Of a stretch of 64,000 nucleotides of DNA, positions 44,997-57,059 are shown piece after piece. The position numbers and the translations under genes are program-made. The stretch covers positions 88,254,001 through 88,318,000 of the forward strand of contig JAZHRO010000063.1 in the NCBI GenBank assembly GCA_037157565.1, written 5' to 3'. The notes beneath the pieces are model-generated. The model was given only the letters and a program-made list of their open reading frames with translations, ran no database searches and had not been told where the DNA came from. Source of the DNA: Thalassia testudinum (taxonomy: Eukaryota > Streptophyta > Magnoliopsida > Alismatales > Hydrocharitaceae). Positions within the stretch are counted from its first letter, which is position 1. Each line of letters begins with the position of its first letter.

Positions 44997-46977
44997 ATGG
45001 AAAACCCAGGAAATTGACAAAAAAATTTTGCTTCTGCCTCTAACCCGTCAGCCGACCCACAAGCTGACTTCTCCATCCCTAACCTCTCTTATCTGGAGCA
45101 ACCAGAAAATCCTGCAAGGTTAGGTGGCCCTCAAATCCAAACTCAAAATACAAACCCCTTTGCCTTTATGGTCAACCATCTAGTTCGACTACAAGAAAAT
45201 CAAGAAAATTTGGCAAGGTATGTGTTGAAACAAGCCAACCAAGGGCAAAACCTGCCAACCCATCAATAGCCTATCGTTCCTCTTAAGGATTTTTATGATC
45301 CTTCCAACTATGAGGAAAGACCTTGGGTGGTCATCCCACAAGGGGATTTTGAGATCAAACTAGCTATTCTGAACCTAATCAAGCATTTCCTTGATCTTCT
45401 GAGAGAGGACCCTTTTTGTCATCTCGAGGAATTAACTATCCTCGCTCAAACCACTTATTCCCGTACTTTATAGGAAGATGTGTTGTTAATGAGACTTTCT
45501 TTTCTCTTTAAAAGATAAAGCTTAAACTGGGTGCCCTATCACCACCTGGCCCTAATAAAAAAGTGCTTTTCTTAAAAAAAAGAATTTTGAGAAGATCCAT
45601 AACGACCTCTCAACAAAAGAATGGTGAACCCCTCCATGAATCTTGGGAAGGATTACAAGAACTTCTAAGAAGTTATCCCCACCATTAAATTCCACAATGG
45701 CAGTTAGTGCAGATCTTTTATCATGGATTAGAAGATCAATTAATGAGATTTGTGGATGCCTCATGTGGGGACAATTTCCTTAATAAGGATGTTGAAAGTG
45801 CCTACTTCCTTTTTGAAGAAATGAGTGAAAAGTCATTTAATATGACTTCAATGGACACTTTCGGTAGAACTCAAAACCCAAGACACATAGTCAATGAAAT
45901 TGACTCCAAATCCACCTTTGTTCCAGTCACTCAAGATGATCTATATATGATAGCTCAATGACTATACCAAATGCAAATTCACTAGAAGATATGGAAGAAA
46001 AGCTCACTTACAAACAAGCTCCACACCTTAATTCTCAACACTTTAACTCTCCACACACTTAACACTCCACAACTTCTCTGAAGAGAAAATCTACACAACA
46101 TTGATGCCACACCTATTGGTCTGCAGTTTTCTACTGATTTTACACAAGATTTGACAAGGAATTTTGATTTTATGAATCAAAATATTCTTGATCCCACCAC
46201 GAAAAATATTTATTCTCTCCAGGAGCAATTTAGAAACCCCTCCAACACTTACAATCAGAACTGGAGGACCAACTCGAATCACTCCTAGAACACCCCGAGC
46301 CTAATTCCGTTTCCCAAATAGAATCAATTTGGGAATTATGGGCAACCCGCATATCAACATTGACCATCCTAGGAAGATATCAATACCCAAGTCATGAAGA
46401 CTCTGCAAGGTTTGTAGAATAAAATGATAGAGGTAACCTGCATGATCACTAACTGGTAACATCAAGTTAAGGTTACTCCTGATCATCGACCTGTTGGGAA
46501 TTTCCTTCCCAACCTATGCCCAACCAGAATAATCAACGGAATTAGTTCCAAGGTGGATATCCCAGTCAGCCCATTCACCTAGCACCTCAGCATCCCCCAA
46601 GTTTCAATAACAATCAGGCTTCCCGTTCTGATCCTAGAAACAACCATACTGCAAATGCAGTTACTTTGAGGAATGGGAAAACCACTCAAGATCCCCTGCC
46701 TGTTAAAGAAACCCGTTTTAATGAAAAATAGATCAACTCTTCTCGCTCTTCCTCTAACCCTATTCAGGAACCTATTAATGCAAAACAGTAAAACCCTATA
46801 CCTTTTCCACAAGTCCTTCACTCTTCACACACCAAGAAGAAGAAATCTAAGCCCACTGATAAGGAATTAATGGATCATTTTGGGCAAGTACAGATTAATA
46901 TCCCTCTCCTAGATGCCATAAAATATATTCCTTCCTATGCAAAATTTTTGAAAGATTTGTGTACTCCCAAAAGGTAG
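44997..46977 (+). pseudogene. Gag of E, heavily broken
   Basis: Probable start at the ATG at 44997. Recognisable pieces: PFCHLEELTILAQTT near 45413-45460 (gag core start), MQIFYHGLEDQLMRFVDASC, and GDNFLNKDVESAYFLFEEMSEK (45700-45830), the Athila block that precedes the nucleocapsid linker. It ends with YAKFLKDLCTPKR and a TAG at 46975-46977, the typical gag-protease junction, in frame with the protease. Several stops and at least three frame changes lie between. Confidence 0.75.
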
Positions 46978-47820
46978 CCTCGAAACCTAGAAAAGGTAAT
47001 CCTTCTAGAGACAGTTAGCTCAGTTGTGCAGAGCAAACTGCCTCTTAAAAAGAAAGATCCAGGTGCACCCCTGATTCAAGTTGTCATTAATGACACTTCT
47101 TTTGATCGCACTTTACTGGATCTTGGTGCCTTGATTAATCTTATCCCCATAGTTATTTTTGAGGAATTTAAGATTGGCAAATTAAAGCCTGCTGAGGTTA
47201 CTCTTCAATTAGCAGACCGATCTACAATTAAACCAAGGGGAATTGTTGAGGATGTCCTTGTCTGGGTCAAAAATTGTCTATTTGCAGTAGACTTTTTAGT
47301 CCTAGACATAGAGGTATCGGAAGCTTTAAAGTTTGCCCCTATAATTCTTGGAAGACCATTCTTAGCCACCGCCCGAACTAATATTGATTGTGATTCTAGC
47401 AAGATGAAGATCATGTGTGGTGGTGATTCTATTACCTTAGAAATTTTCCAAACTTCTAGGTGGTTCCAAGATCCTGATTTCTTTGATGACTCAGATTTAG
47501 AAATGGAAAATATAGTGGGGGAAACATTACAGTTTTCACACTTGGATTCCGATTTTGCCACTAGCACGGTTCCTAAACAATCCACTTCATCCCACCCTCC
47601 TACCCTAACCACACATTCTTTAGCAAACACTTTAGCTGACCCCTTTACTCTCACTTCATCACTAAATCCTAAAGCAGAAATTCTTTCTGAGTCGGGCCCA
47701 CAACTGGAGGTAAAACCCTTGCTCGACTCCCTTAAATACGTTTTCCTGGGTCCAAATCAAACCCTGCCCCTAATTATTAACTCTGGACTTACTGGGGCAC
47801 AAGAAGAAAAACTTCTCTAA
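46978..47820 (+). pseudogene. Protease region of E, catalytic motif retained
   Basis: Open for 264 codons from 47026. LLDLGALINLIP carries the catalytic Asp (47119-47121). It is followed by LQLADRSTIKPRGIVEDVL, FAVDFLVLDIEV and IILGRPFLATARTNIDCDS. This is the best-kept protease in the window. The frame ends in TAA at 47818 inside the protease-RT linker (SLKYVFLGPNQTLPLII) but continues in the same frame as RT afterwards. Confidence 0.82.
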
Positions 47821-48850
47821 GTTTTAAGTAAACACCGAAAAGCCATTGGCTAGACCTTTTCTAACCTTAAGGGTATTCATCTGTCCTATTGCACTCATCG
47901 CATCTATCTAGAGGATGATTATCGCCCCTCTCACCAACCACAGAGGCGCTTGAACCCTACTCTACAGGAGGTGGTAAGAAAGGAGATTATCAAGTGGCTT
48001 GATGCTGATATCATCTACCCCATTTCTGACAGCTTCTAGGTTAGTCCTACTCAAGTCATTCCTAAAAGGGCTGGACTAACAGTTGTCGCCAATGAAAATG
48101 GGGAAAACATGGCCACTAGGACCGCTTCTTCTTGGTGCGTGTGTATTGATTATAGAAAATTAAACACCACCACCAAGAAGGACCATTTTCCACTCCCTTT
48201 TATCGATCAAATCTTGGAGTGGTTAGCCAGATGAGAATACTATTATTTTCTTGATGGGTATTTCACCTATAATCAAGTAGCGGTCCATCATGAGGACCAA
48301 GACAAAACTACATTCACCTGCCCCTTTGGAACCTTTGCTTTCTGAAGAATGCCCTTCGATCTTTGCAACGCACCAGTGACTTTTAAACTGTGTATGCTTG
48401 CAGTATTTTCAGACCTGGTAGGTGAATGTTTGGAAGCCTTTATGGATGACTTCTCTATTTTTGGAGATTCTTTTGACCTTTTTCTTCGAAATCTTAAAAG
48501 AACCCTCCTAAAATGCATAGAAGTTAACCTCATCCTCAATTGGGAAAAAGTCATTTCATGGTCTAGGAAGGTATTTTCCTCGGCCATGTTAATTCTAAAA
48601 AAGGAATTGCGATAGATAGAGCTAAAATTGATGCCATCTCTAAGCTCCCACTGCCCACTACTGTGCAACAGATTTGCTCCTTTTTAGGGCATGTGGGTTT
48701 CTACCGTTATTTCATTAAAAATTTTTCGCAAATCTCCAAGCCCTTAAGTTAGTTACTTACTAAAGACTAGCCATTCGATTTCAATGCTAAATGCCTGGAG
48801 AGTTTTTTGAGGTTGAAGAAGGATGTTATCGAGGCATCGATTTTACAGGG
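47821..48850 (+). pseudogene. Reverse transcriptase of E
   Basis: In the protease frame to about 48560, interrupted by stops near 47851, 48037, 48231 and 48343. Motifs: EIIKWLDADIIYPI, WCVCIDYRKLN (48136-48168), HFPLPFIDQILE, CPFGTFAF, MPFDLCNAPVTF (Asp in place of the usual Gly), and the intact catalytic box AFMDDFSIFG (about 48437-48466). After a shift near 48560, QICSFLGHVGFYRYFIKNFSQI is readable. Confidence 0.83.
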
Positions 48851-48856
48851 ACCTAA

Positions 48857-49282
48857 TTGGAATTTTATCCCTTTGAACTCATGACTGATGCCTCGAATTT
48901 TGCTGTGGGGGTCGTTCTATGGCAAAGAGTTGAAAAGAAGCCCGTTGTGATCTATTATGCTAGCAAAACCCTTAATGATGCACAACGGAATTACATGATT
49001 AATGAAAAAGAACTTGCCATTGTATTTGCCCTAGAAAAATTTCAATCTTATCTTTTGGGGTCACATGTCACTGTATATACCGACCACTTAGCACTTAAAT
49101 ATTTGCTGACCAAACAAGATGCGAAACCCTGCCTTATCCATTGGATCTTGCTACTCCAGGAATTTTACCTAGAAATCAAGGATAAGGCAGGATCGCAAAA
49201 TGTAGTGGCCGACCATCTCACTCATCTTATGATGAATGACATGATGACCCCCCTGATCAATTCCCTAAAGAAAGCATCTTAG
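48857..49282 (+). pseudogene. RNase H region of E
   Basis: Open for 141 codons. [81 protein letters not shown] and NVVADHLTHL. The acidic residues of the RNase H fold are in place. It is shifted relative to RT and to integrase. Confidence 0.82.
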
Positions 49283-50598
49283 TTTCCAACACCCTCCCTT
49301 GGTTTGCACCCATTGCAAACTACCTAGCAATAGAAAAAATCCCCACTGATTGGCCAAAAGCCAAACGAGATAAGTTCTTTGCTAACATTAAATACTATTT
49401 TTGGGAGGAGCGTGACCTTTTCTACATTTGTGCCAATCAGGTCATTAGACGATGTGTCCTTGATTTAGAAATCCATAATATTCTGACACATTGTCATTCA
49501 ATGGCCTGTGGCAGACATTTTTTGGGCAAGAAAACTACAGTTAAGATCCTTGATTTTGGTTTCTTTTGGCCCAGCCTGCACAAAGATGCTCATTCTTTCG
49601 TTTGGTCCTATGTGCGATGCCAGAGCATCGGCAACATGACTTGAAAGGATATGATGCCCCTTAATCCAATTTTAGAGGTTGAAATTTTTGATGTATGGGG
49701 CATCGACTTCATGGGACCGTTCATCAACTCTGGTAGGCATTTGTACATACTTGTCGTAGTCGACTATGTATCTAAATGGATTGAAGAAATACCCACCTGC
49801 ACTAATGATTACCATGTGGTTGTCGAATTCACTAAGAAAAATATTTTCTCAAGATTTTGCATTCCAAAGGCCATTATCAGTGACAGAGGATCACACTTCA
49901 CTCACTCACAATTTCGTCACCTTCTTTCTAAAAATGGGGTTAATCACAAAATTTCCACACCTTATCACCCCCAAACAAATGGCCAAGTCGAAGTTTCTAA
50001 CTAGGAAATCAAAAATATTTTACGAAAGACGGTTAGGCCCGATCATAAGGACTTGTCCACCAAGTTGGATGATGCTTTATGGGCCTACTATACCACTTTC
50101 AAAACCTCACTCGACATGTCTCCCTTCCATTTGATTTTTGGGAAGGCATGCCATCTCTTGGTAGAACTTGAACATAGGGCTTTCTAGGCAATAAAGCAAT
50201 TCAATATGGATTTATCTGATGCTGGTGTCCATAGAAAATTGCAATTAATTGAATTGGAGGAATTACGTAATTTTTCTTATGAAAACATGCAGATTTATAA
50301 AGACCAAACAAAGAAATTTCATGATAAATACATTGTTCAGAAATATTTTGATGTCAATCAACATGTTTGGCTCATCGATGCAAGATTACATATTTTTTCC
50401 GACAAGTTAAAATCAAAATGGACCGGCCCCTTTATTGTCCTTAAAACATATCCTTATGGTGCTGTTGATCTTTTTGATCCAGAAACTAATACGAGTTTTC
50501 AGGTCAACAGCCAATGTTTAAAGCCCTGTTTGGATCATGCCCCAAATCTTCCTTCAGAATCTTTTGATTTAACCAACCCGACCACAGCTGATCACTGA
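49283..50598 (+). pseudogene. Integrase of E, largely open
   Basis: H2C2 region: HCHSMACGRHFLG ... VRCQSIG, with the first Cys of the pair lost. The core (49651-50004) is open: [34 protein letters not shown] and [13 protein letters not shown], giving all of D, D and E. A TAG at about 50002 and another near 50187 interrupt [19 protein letters not shown] and [11 protein letters not shown]. The C-terminus is open from 50206: KSKWTGPFIVLKTYPYGAVD, ending in TGA at 50596-50598. Confidence 0.85.
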
Positions 50599-50755
50599 TG
50601 CACACGACACCCGGCTGAATGATGTAAAAGATAGCACTGGATGGGAGGTAACCCATCATTTGTTTTCCTGCTTTCTTTTGCCTTTCTTTTTCTAGGTTTT
50701 GACCATCCTAAACCCGACTGCCTTTCACTAAGGTGATCCCTTTTCCCTCCTAATG

Positions 50756-50788
50756 CATGATGACATTGCATACCATAAGCATGGGGGG
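50756..50788 (+). promoter_or_regulatory. Internal hairpin-polypurine module of E
   Basis: CATGATGACATTGCATACC, then ATAAGCATGGGGGG (50775-50788). The stem is altered relative to the others; ATGCA/TGCAT (50753-50757 and 50766-50770) can pair instead. It lies about 160 bp after the integrase stop. Confidence 0.5.
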
Positions 50789-51978
50789 CTATTTTTAAAA
50801 TTTTGACGATCGATTTAGGATTTTCAAAACCTAAAAACATGCATTTTTCTTTTGTCATTTTGTTTTCCTACATGCATACCCAAAAAAATAAAAATGTTGA
50901 AAACTTCTTGAGGAAAATTTTGAAATCGGGACTAAGGTTGAAAACTCACTTTTGGTACAATGGGATTTAATCTTTATCAAACTAGGGATAAGGATATAGA
51001 CCTGATCATCAGAATTTCAGGGTCTATCTTTAGACTAGATTAGATGTCCTTCTCAAAAATTCCACCTGAACTCATGATAGTTTAGGTGACTTGATCCTGT
51101 TTTGTAATATGGAAAGTATCTGGCTTAGTTTTTGACTCAAAAATTAGCATCTCGTGCAAAAATTCTTGTGACAAATTTCACACACAAGCCAACACCTAAA
51201 AAAAACTAAAAATTAGAAAAAACTCCCTTCTTTGGCCTTAGTAAAAGTCTGAAGCAGATCATTGGTTTGAGTTTCTACCGTCGAGGAGGAAAATGCCTTC
51301 TTTGAGGATGCGATGTCAACATGTTACCATCTCGACGCTACTCTATATCTATATTACTTATCTTTAGACGAAGCATTAAAGCATATTTTTGCAGCTCAAG
51401 TGTCTTCGACGGTGCTCTACTTATAGTCTCGGAGCAAGAGCTTGAGTTTACTTAGAGCACCCCTTTGCACATCATTGTTTTTTGGGGTTGTGAGCTCTTG
51501 GGTGGTGTCATGGATAATGCTATCTTGAAGTATTGGCGCTAGAGCACCCTAGAGGTTTGGTAATGGGAATGATGATCCTGATAAATCTGTTGTAGGACTA
51601 AGCTAAAAATAAGCATGGGGTGGAGAAAAAAAAGTTTTAAACCAAAAACACACCCTTATAAATGTTGGCTTTTCACAAATGCAGACACAAGGTTTTAAAG
51701 GTTATTGCAAGTTGCGAATCAGATTCAAGAGCCAGAAAAATCCTAAAAATAAAAATTTCAAGTCATTTGAATTAACAAGGGGTCAATCTATGAATTTTTT
51801 GGAGGATATATTGATCCCGTTTTTGTCAAATTTTTGGATTTGAAAATAAATCCCGATGTTTATCCTTAACAAATCCAATAGCTCCCGTGTTTGGATCAAC
51901 CTATGTCTCGTAATCTCTTTCTCCTCAAAAGTAGAAAAAATTAGATTTCCCAAATTGCCATTTTGTAAAAATTAAAGG
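50789..51978 (+). other. 3' untranslated region of E
   Basis: No env-like ORF and no hairpin array like those of D/G or A/B. Only short AT-rich stretches seen. Confidence 0.5.
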
Positions 51979-52015
51979 TTTGCTAAGAGACTAGAAAAAA
52001 ATAAGCATGCGGGTG
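51979..52015 (+). promoter_or_regulatory. 3' polypurine module of E
   Basis: TTTGCTAAGAGACTAGAAA, then AAAATAAGCATGCGGGTG, ending at the LTR TG (52016). The most diverged of the seven 3' modules. Confidence 0.7.
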
Positions 52016-52847
52016 TGATAAACGCTAGTTTATCATCATTCTTATGCATTAAAACAAACCTAGCTCTTAGGATTTTAACTTCGTAACTGGGTTTTTGGGT
52101 TGTATTAGGCATAAATTAGGTTAGGCATGCATTTTACATTTTGTTGTCCTTTTAATATGTTTTTGTGAGTGTCAGAGATAAGCAGATTATTACATCCCTA
52201 AGAACCCTACCACTCAGGAAGGCAACTGGTGAAGGAGAAGCTCAAACTAGCTGGGACTCAGCTTAATCCAGCTCACTTGGACTAGGGCTAGGTCATCTTA
52301 GCTCCATTCAGTACATCTCAGTTGAATGGTAGCTCAAGAGAGCTCATCTCAGCTTACCTTAGCTCAGGTCAACTTTGATCTAGCTCAACTTAGTTGAGTC
52401 TAGCTCTTCTCAGCTCCCATCAGTTAACTGGGTGCTCTAGCTAGCTTAGCCGAGTTGACTGGAGTTCACCTCAGCTCAAGACCAGCACATTCCAGCTCCA
52501 CCCAACTCATGGCAGCTGGACTCCATGCTAGCTGAGCTACTACTTGTCAACTAGTAGCTTAGGTAGCTCTAGAGTTCTCATCTAAGGCAGTTCCAGCTCA
52601 ACCTAGCTCTAGCTAGGTTGAGGCCAACTCAACTTAGCTCAACTACCCAAGCCTAGCTACTAGCATAAGATCTAGGTAGCTTGGCTAAGTAGTTGAGCTC
52701 CCCATGAAGTTGCCTCATCAGATCTAGCTCCAGATGCAGCAACTATCAACTCTAGACTTATTTTCTCCAGCTCACTTGATAAAACCCTAGCTCCACCACC
52801 TCTACTCTACTAGCTAAGCTCCCAACAATCTCCACCTATATAGTTGT
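52016..52847 (+). repeat. 3' LTR of element E, truncated by insertion of F
   Basis: Matches 40602 to about 41487. It starts with the perfect palindromic stem TGATAAAC-GCTA-GTTTATCA (52016-52035). The match ends at TATATAGTTGT (52847), where F begins. Confidence 0.85.
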
Positions 52848-55064
52848 TGTGACTAGTAAAGTGCATTTTTGATAAGAAAGAGCATCGTAGTATAGTGTGC
52901 AATACGATACACAAAAATATTTATAAAGATAACATGACTAGGAGTCTCAGTCGTTTGCCTCTGGGAGGCATTTATGGAAAAGCAGATTTGAAATCGATCT
53001 CTTTCGCTCTCTTGCTTAAAATCTCATGCCGGTTTATGGTGATTTACGTATTGATGTACGACATGCTAGTTGCCAAAAGATAGTAATTAAAACATGCAAC
53101 TTCAATCACACCAAAAGATGATAACTAGGCACATGGTGATTTTCAACATATATATTTATATATATAAAAGATGATGACGATATCAAAGTTGCAGAGCACA
53201 GGTAGAGGAATGCTTGTACAGGGAAATAAAACTACTCACTACCAGAAAACGATTGCATACATGAATCTATGGGGGGATTTTGCATGCATCATTGGGGGAG
53301 AAGTAAGGAACTACACTATTAAGTAGTAAATAAAGCATGTAAATCTAAGAAGAACTAAGCTACTAATCTAGCAGAAATAAGGGCATTCGGAGGTGGGCTC
53401 CGATGGCCTTTGACTTGGTTGAGAGTAGGAGGGGCGGCCAATGGTGCTTAGGCCAGCCCTTGGAGTGAGGTTGGAGAGGTGATCTAACATCTTGGCATGG
53501 AGGTGGTGGTTTCCATGGTGAAGCTACTCGTGGACATGGAGGTGGAGTGGATGTGGAATGAAACTAAGCTAAATGGAACCAAGAGTTGATGTGGAATGAA
53601 ACTAAGCTAAATGGAACCAAGAGTGGATGGGTCCAAAGTGCCACCCCTTAGGTCTTTTTATAGACCTAAGGGAAGCTCTCTAGAGAATTATGGAATTCTC
53701 TAGAGAAGCCTATGGTGGGAGCTTGTGAGAGAGTGAGAGAGAGAGGATGGATGGTGGTTTTTAGATCCACCAAATGTGGATCTAAAAATTGAATGGCTCT
53801 TGGTTGCTAATTTTAGCAACCAACGCAACAACACATGGTAGAGAGTTCTAGAGAACTCTAGGCTAGGTATTTTCATGTGGATGGTGTGTGTGGGTGTGTG
53901 CAGGTCAAAACTTAGGTGGCTAGGTTGATTAGGTTAGGTTCTAGTGGGTTTAGGTCAAGGTAGGTCTGAAATTAGGGTTGTAAACCCTAATTCACTGAGG
54001 TAAAGTGCAATAACACTTAATACAAGTTTAATTGGGTGTGTGGAAACATAATTGAGAGTAAAATAACTCAATTAAGTTAGGTCTAGGTTAATTGGACTCT
54101 CATTGAGTGCAATTGGACAATGTGTGCTGAGATCACGTCTCAATTGGACTCAATGAGTCCAATTGAATAGGATGATGAAATTGACTAAGATCCAAGTCAA
54201 TTAGATTTAGTGAGGACCTAATTAGGTCCTTAGGGAGGTCTAGAGGTGATGTACTAGGGTTAGGGCACCTTAATTTAGGTTCCTATGGGGTTAGAATTGG
54301 GTTTAGGGGGCTAGAGATCTAAGATCAAGGCTTGAGTTCTAAAATAGGATCTGGAGGACAGTATCAGACATCTAATAAAGTTGTCAGATGTCTTACAGTG
54401 AAAAATTAGAATTCCAAACTTGTTGTCTGGATGTCTAATCAGAGTCAGGAGGGTTTCTAGTTTCTATCTTGGGTATTTTGTAGAAATTGGACGTTTGACC
54501 AAGTGTCTGGACATCCAATAACACTGCAGAAGTGGGTTTAAGGTGTGCGGGAGTTGGCTAAAGGTTCTGGATGTCCTATAACTCATTTGGATGTCTAGAT
54601 AGAGGGTAGACTTAAGGTTTTAGGGTTTCCTACGGTGTGGTGACCTAATCTAAGGGTGGCTAAGGCTTGGGGAGGCTTCTAGGCTATCCTAGGGCTAGGA
54701 TGGACCTAAGTTCTTCACAATTTATTGCTTTATTCCTATTTAATAGAATAGCATGCCTTAACTCCCTTACATTATTATATACTACATCTAATCTAGGTCT
54801 TCCACTCCAACTCTGCTGCAACACCAGTTATTCTTTATTCTTCAGATCCAGCTTTAGATCCAACTTCAGATCTAGCTTCTGATCAGCTTATTATCTGCAA
54901 TTGACATAATGCACCTAATCAATACATTATAACATTATTTTATGCATAGCTAAAAGAAAGCAGTAAGGATGCAAATATTGCTTATGCATGTGTGAACTGT
55001 CCTAACTTATGCTAAGTCCTAGCCTAATTTAGGTCAATTAAGACCTATGATTGCTACGCAATCA
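52848..55064 (-). repeat. 3' LTR of element F
   Basis: Plus-strand start TGTGACTAG; right end is the palindrome TGATTGC-TAC-GCAATCA (55048-55064). The partner LTR is not in the window, so the left end rests on the break in E and the TG/CA termini. Confidence 0.72.
53646..53706 (-). promoter_or_regulatory. Core promoter of F: TATA box within a perfect inverted repeat, second inverted repeat upstream
   Basis: On the sense strand TATAAAAA (53655-53662) spans the spacer between perfect 10-bp arms CCTTAGGTCT/AGACCTAAGG (53646-53655, 53662-53671). Just upstream a 13-bp perfect inverted repeat (53677-53689, 53694-53706; arms TCTCTAGAGAATT/AATTCTCTAGAGA) surrounds a 4-nt spacer. Promoter role inferred. 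Confidence 0.6.
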
Positions 55065-55097
55065 TACCCCCATGCCTAAATCTTGCTAGTCCCTAGG
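55065..55097 (-). promoter_or_regulatory. 3' polypurine module of F
   Basis: Sense strand: CCTAG-GGA-CTAGCAAGA, then TTTAGGCATGGGGGTA at the LTR. Confidence 0.78.
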
Positions 55098-55410
55098 AGA
55101 TGTGAGACTAAATTTTTCATAGAAGGGTCCCTAAGGGATTAATTATTTTATCATGTGTGTGCCTAGAGATTTTTCTCCTTTTGGTTTTCATCCTATGTTC
55201 TAGGAATCCAGACAATCGTGAAAGTGTAGCTATGTAGCTTTCGCAACGGATTCGAGTGAAAAACTAATTCACCTCTAAAGCCTGTACTTGACCCCTAGTA
55301 AAAATTCTAGTGGGATAGGTAGACTTCTTCCCTCAAGGTATTCAAGATATTCTATGAATTCCACCTGGCTTTAAGCTTAGGTAGAGAATGTCTGAGGGAT
55401 ACGAGTGTTT

Positions 55411-56284
55411 ATTTGGTGGCTCACTCTTAGTTGGTGCTACATAGAGATTAGTACTTCAGAATCTAGATTCCCAGATTATCAAGTAACTCAACTTAGCAAA
55501 AGACGAGAAAAACTATGCTCTTTTCTGGTTCCTTTGTATTCATTCTCTCTTACTCTATTTTTTTTTTTTAGAGCTCATAATCTCACCAGATTCTCACGTA
55601 TGATCCGTATTTGGTGGTGTCATTTGGCATTAACACTTTAATTGAGTTCCATAACCCTAACACTAAGTCGGAATTCCACAGCTAGTATTCAGGCGGTCAA
55701 AAACACATAAAGGTGGGTCTTAAATTTATTTGGTGGTATGACCTCAATGCAACTGAAATAAACACTAAATATTCACTCTAGTTTTCTTTGCTTTTTCTTC
55801 CTTTTTTAATTTTTTTCAATTTTTCTTTCTTTTCATCATTTTTTTTTCTCACTTTCTTTTTTTCTTCAAACATAACATAACTAGCACACATCCATGAACT
55901 TTATTGAGGAGGCATTATTAGGGATTGGTGGTACTCAAGAGACATTGGGTGGCTTATTTGGTAGAAGTGCCTACTCACGGCATCGGGAGAGACGGATAGG
56001 ATGTGTATTTTTGACCTTGACATCAATACCCTCCTTCGGTAGAGGATTCCGTAAAGAATGGTCATAACCATTCACCTTAGCCCCAGTTTTATGAAAACTC
56101 GCTCTCCACGTATTTGCCTTATTTGGTGGCTCTCAAAATTCACACAAAATGCATACGCAAGAATCGAGAGCGAAAACTATGCCTTATCTCTGAGTATCAT
56201 CACCTAATTATCTAGGGTTCTGGATTCCTTGCACTAATCTTAGAGCACCAGTACTCTCTATTTTCATCTCATACTATTTGGTGG
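55411..56284 (-). repeat. Recurring CCACCAAAT motif in F's 3' region
   Basis: The plus strand shows ATTTGGTGG at 55411, 55609, 55728, 56121 and 56276, plus ATTTGGTAG at 55957 and GATTGGTGG at 55924. Sense strand CCACCAAAT(A). Spacing is 119-229 bp. Around 55411 the flanks GAGTG/CACTC can pair with the motif in the loop; other copies show weaker pairing. No coding potential. Confidence 0.5.
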
Positions 56285-56776
56285 ATTTTTGGAGGAAAAT
56301 CTGCCTAGCTCCCAAAACACTATCCAGGGGTTCAGGAGAAGAAGCACTACTTCTCGATAGACTAAAGATGTTTATCAGCCTTCACCGTGAATCTATTGCA
56401 AATTCCACGTGTGTGTAAAAAATTATACTGGATTCCAAGTTACAGGAATTAACTAGAGGATAAAATCCCTAATGCATTCTCTTAATAAGATAATCTTATT
56501 CATGAATGCACTATGTATATATGCTATAAACAAGTAACCTCTTATATTTGTACTTCATGAAATTTTCCTTTTGGTTACATTCACCTTGACCCTAAATTTA
56601 GAACAAAAGGTGAGTGGGTGAGTCAGAAGTGGCTGTTGCGGATGATTTTTAGCTCCAATGCGAACATTGGAGGTGGAGTCGGTTGTTCTTTTATTTAGGG
56701 TCCTAAAGTACGTTTGACATGTAGCTCTGGGGTTTTCCTAAATGTTGGTATAAAAATTTTCAGCTTTGTCGTATCT

Positions 56777-56822
56777 ACCCCCCCCCCCCCCCCATGCCTA
56801 AGTTCTTGCATGTCCTCATGCA
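56777..56822 (-). promoter_or_regulatory. Internal hairpin-polypurine module of F with a 16-base G run
   Basis: Sense strand: perfect stem-loop TGCATG-AGGA-CATGCA (56807-56822), AGAACTTAGGCAT, then 16 consecutive G (56778-56793 as C on the plus strand). It lies about 240 bp after the integrase stop. Confidence 0.6.
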
Positions 56823-57059
56823 GGAATATAAAAGAAAATGAATATAACCGGGAGTAAGTGGGTAGAGATCACCTAGAATTGCTCTTGAAATTTTAACGTT
56901 CAGCACCGGCCAACCTGACAATATGCAATATGCAAGAGAAATATGCTTAAAAGAAAAATATGCTATGTATAAAAATGGTTATGTATAGATGATGGTAGAA
57001 TGTGGGATATGCTATCTATACGTGCTGAGTTTAACGCCTCCAACTGCGTGAGAACTTAC

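Larger units (their letters stand above)
40602..52847 (+). mobile_element. Element E: Athila-like gag-pol retroelement, 3' LTR interrupted by F
   Basis: LTR starts at 40602 and 52016 match. Primer site at 43324-43341; polypurine module ends at 52015. Order: gag, protease, RT, RNase H, integrase. The 3' LTR is present only to about 52847, where F is inserted, and its remainder lies outside the window. The left flank is GCTTC (40597-40601). Confidence 0.88.
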
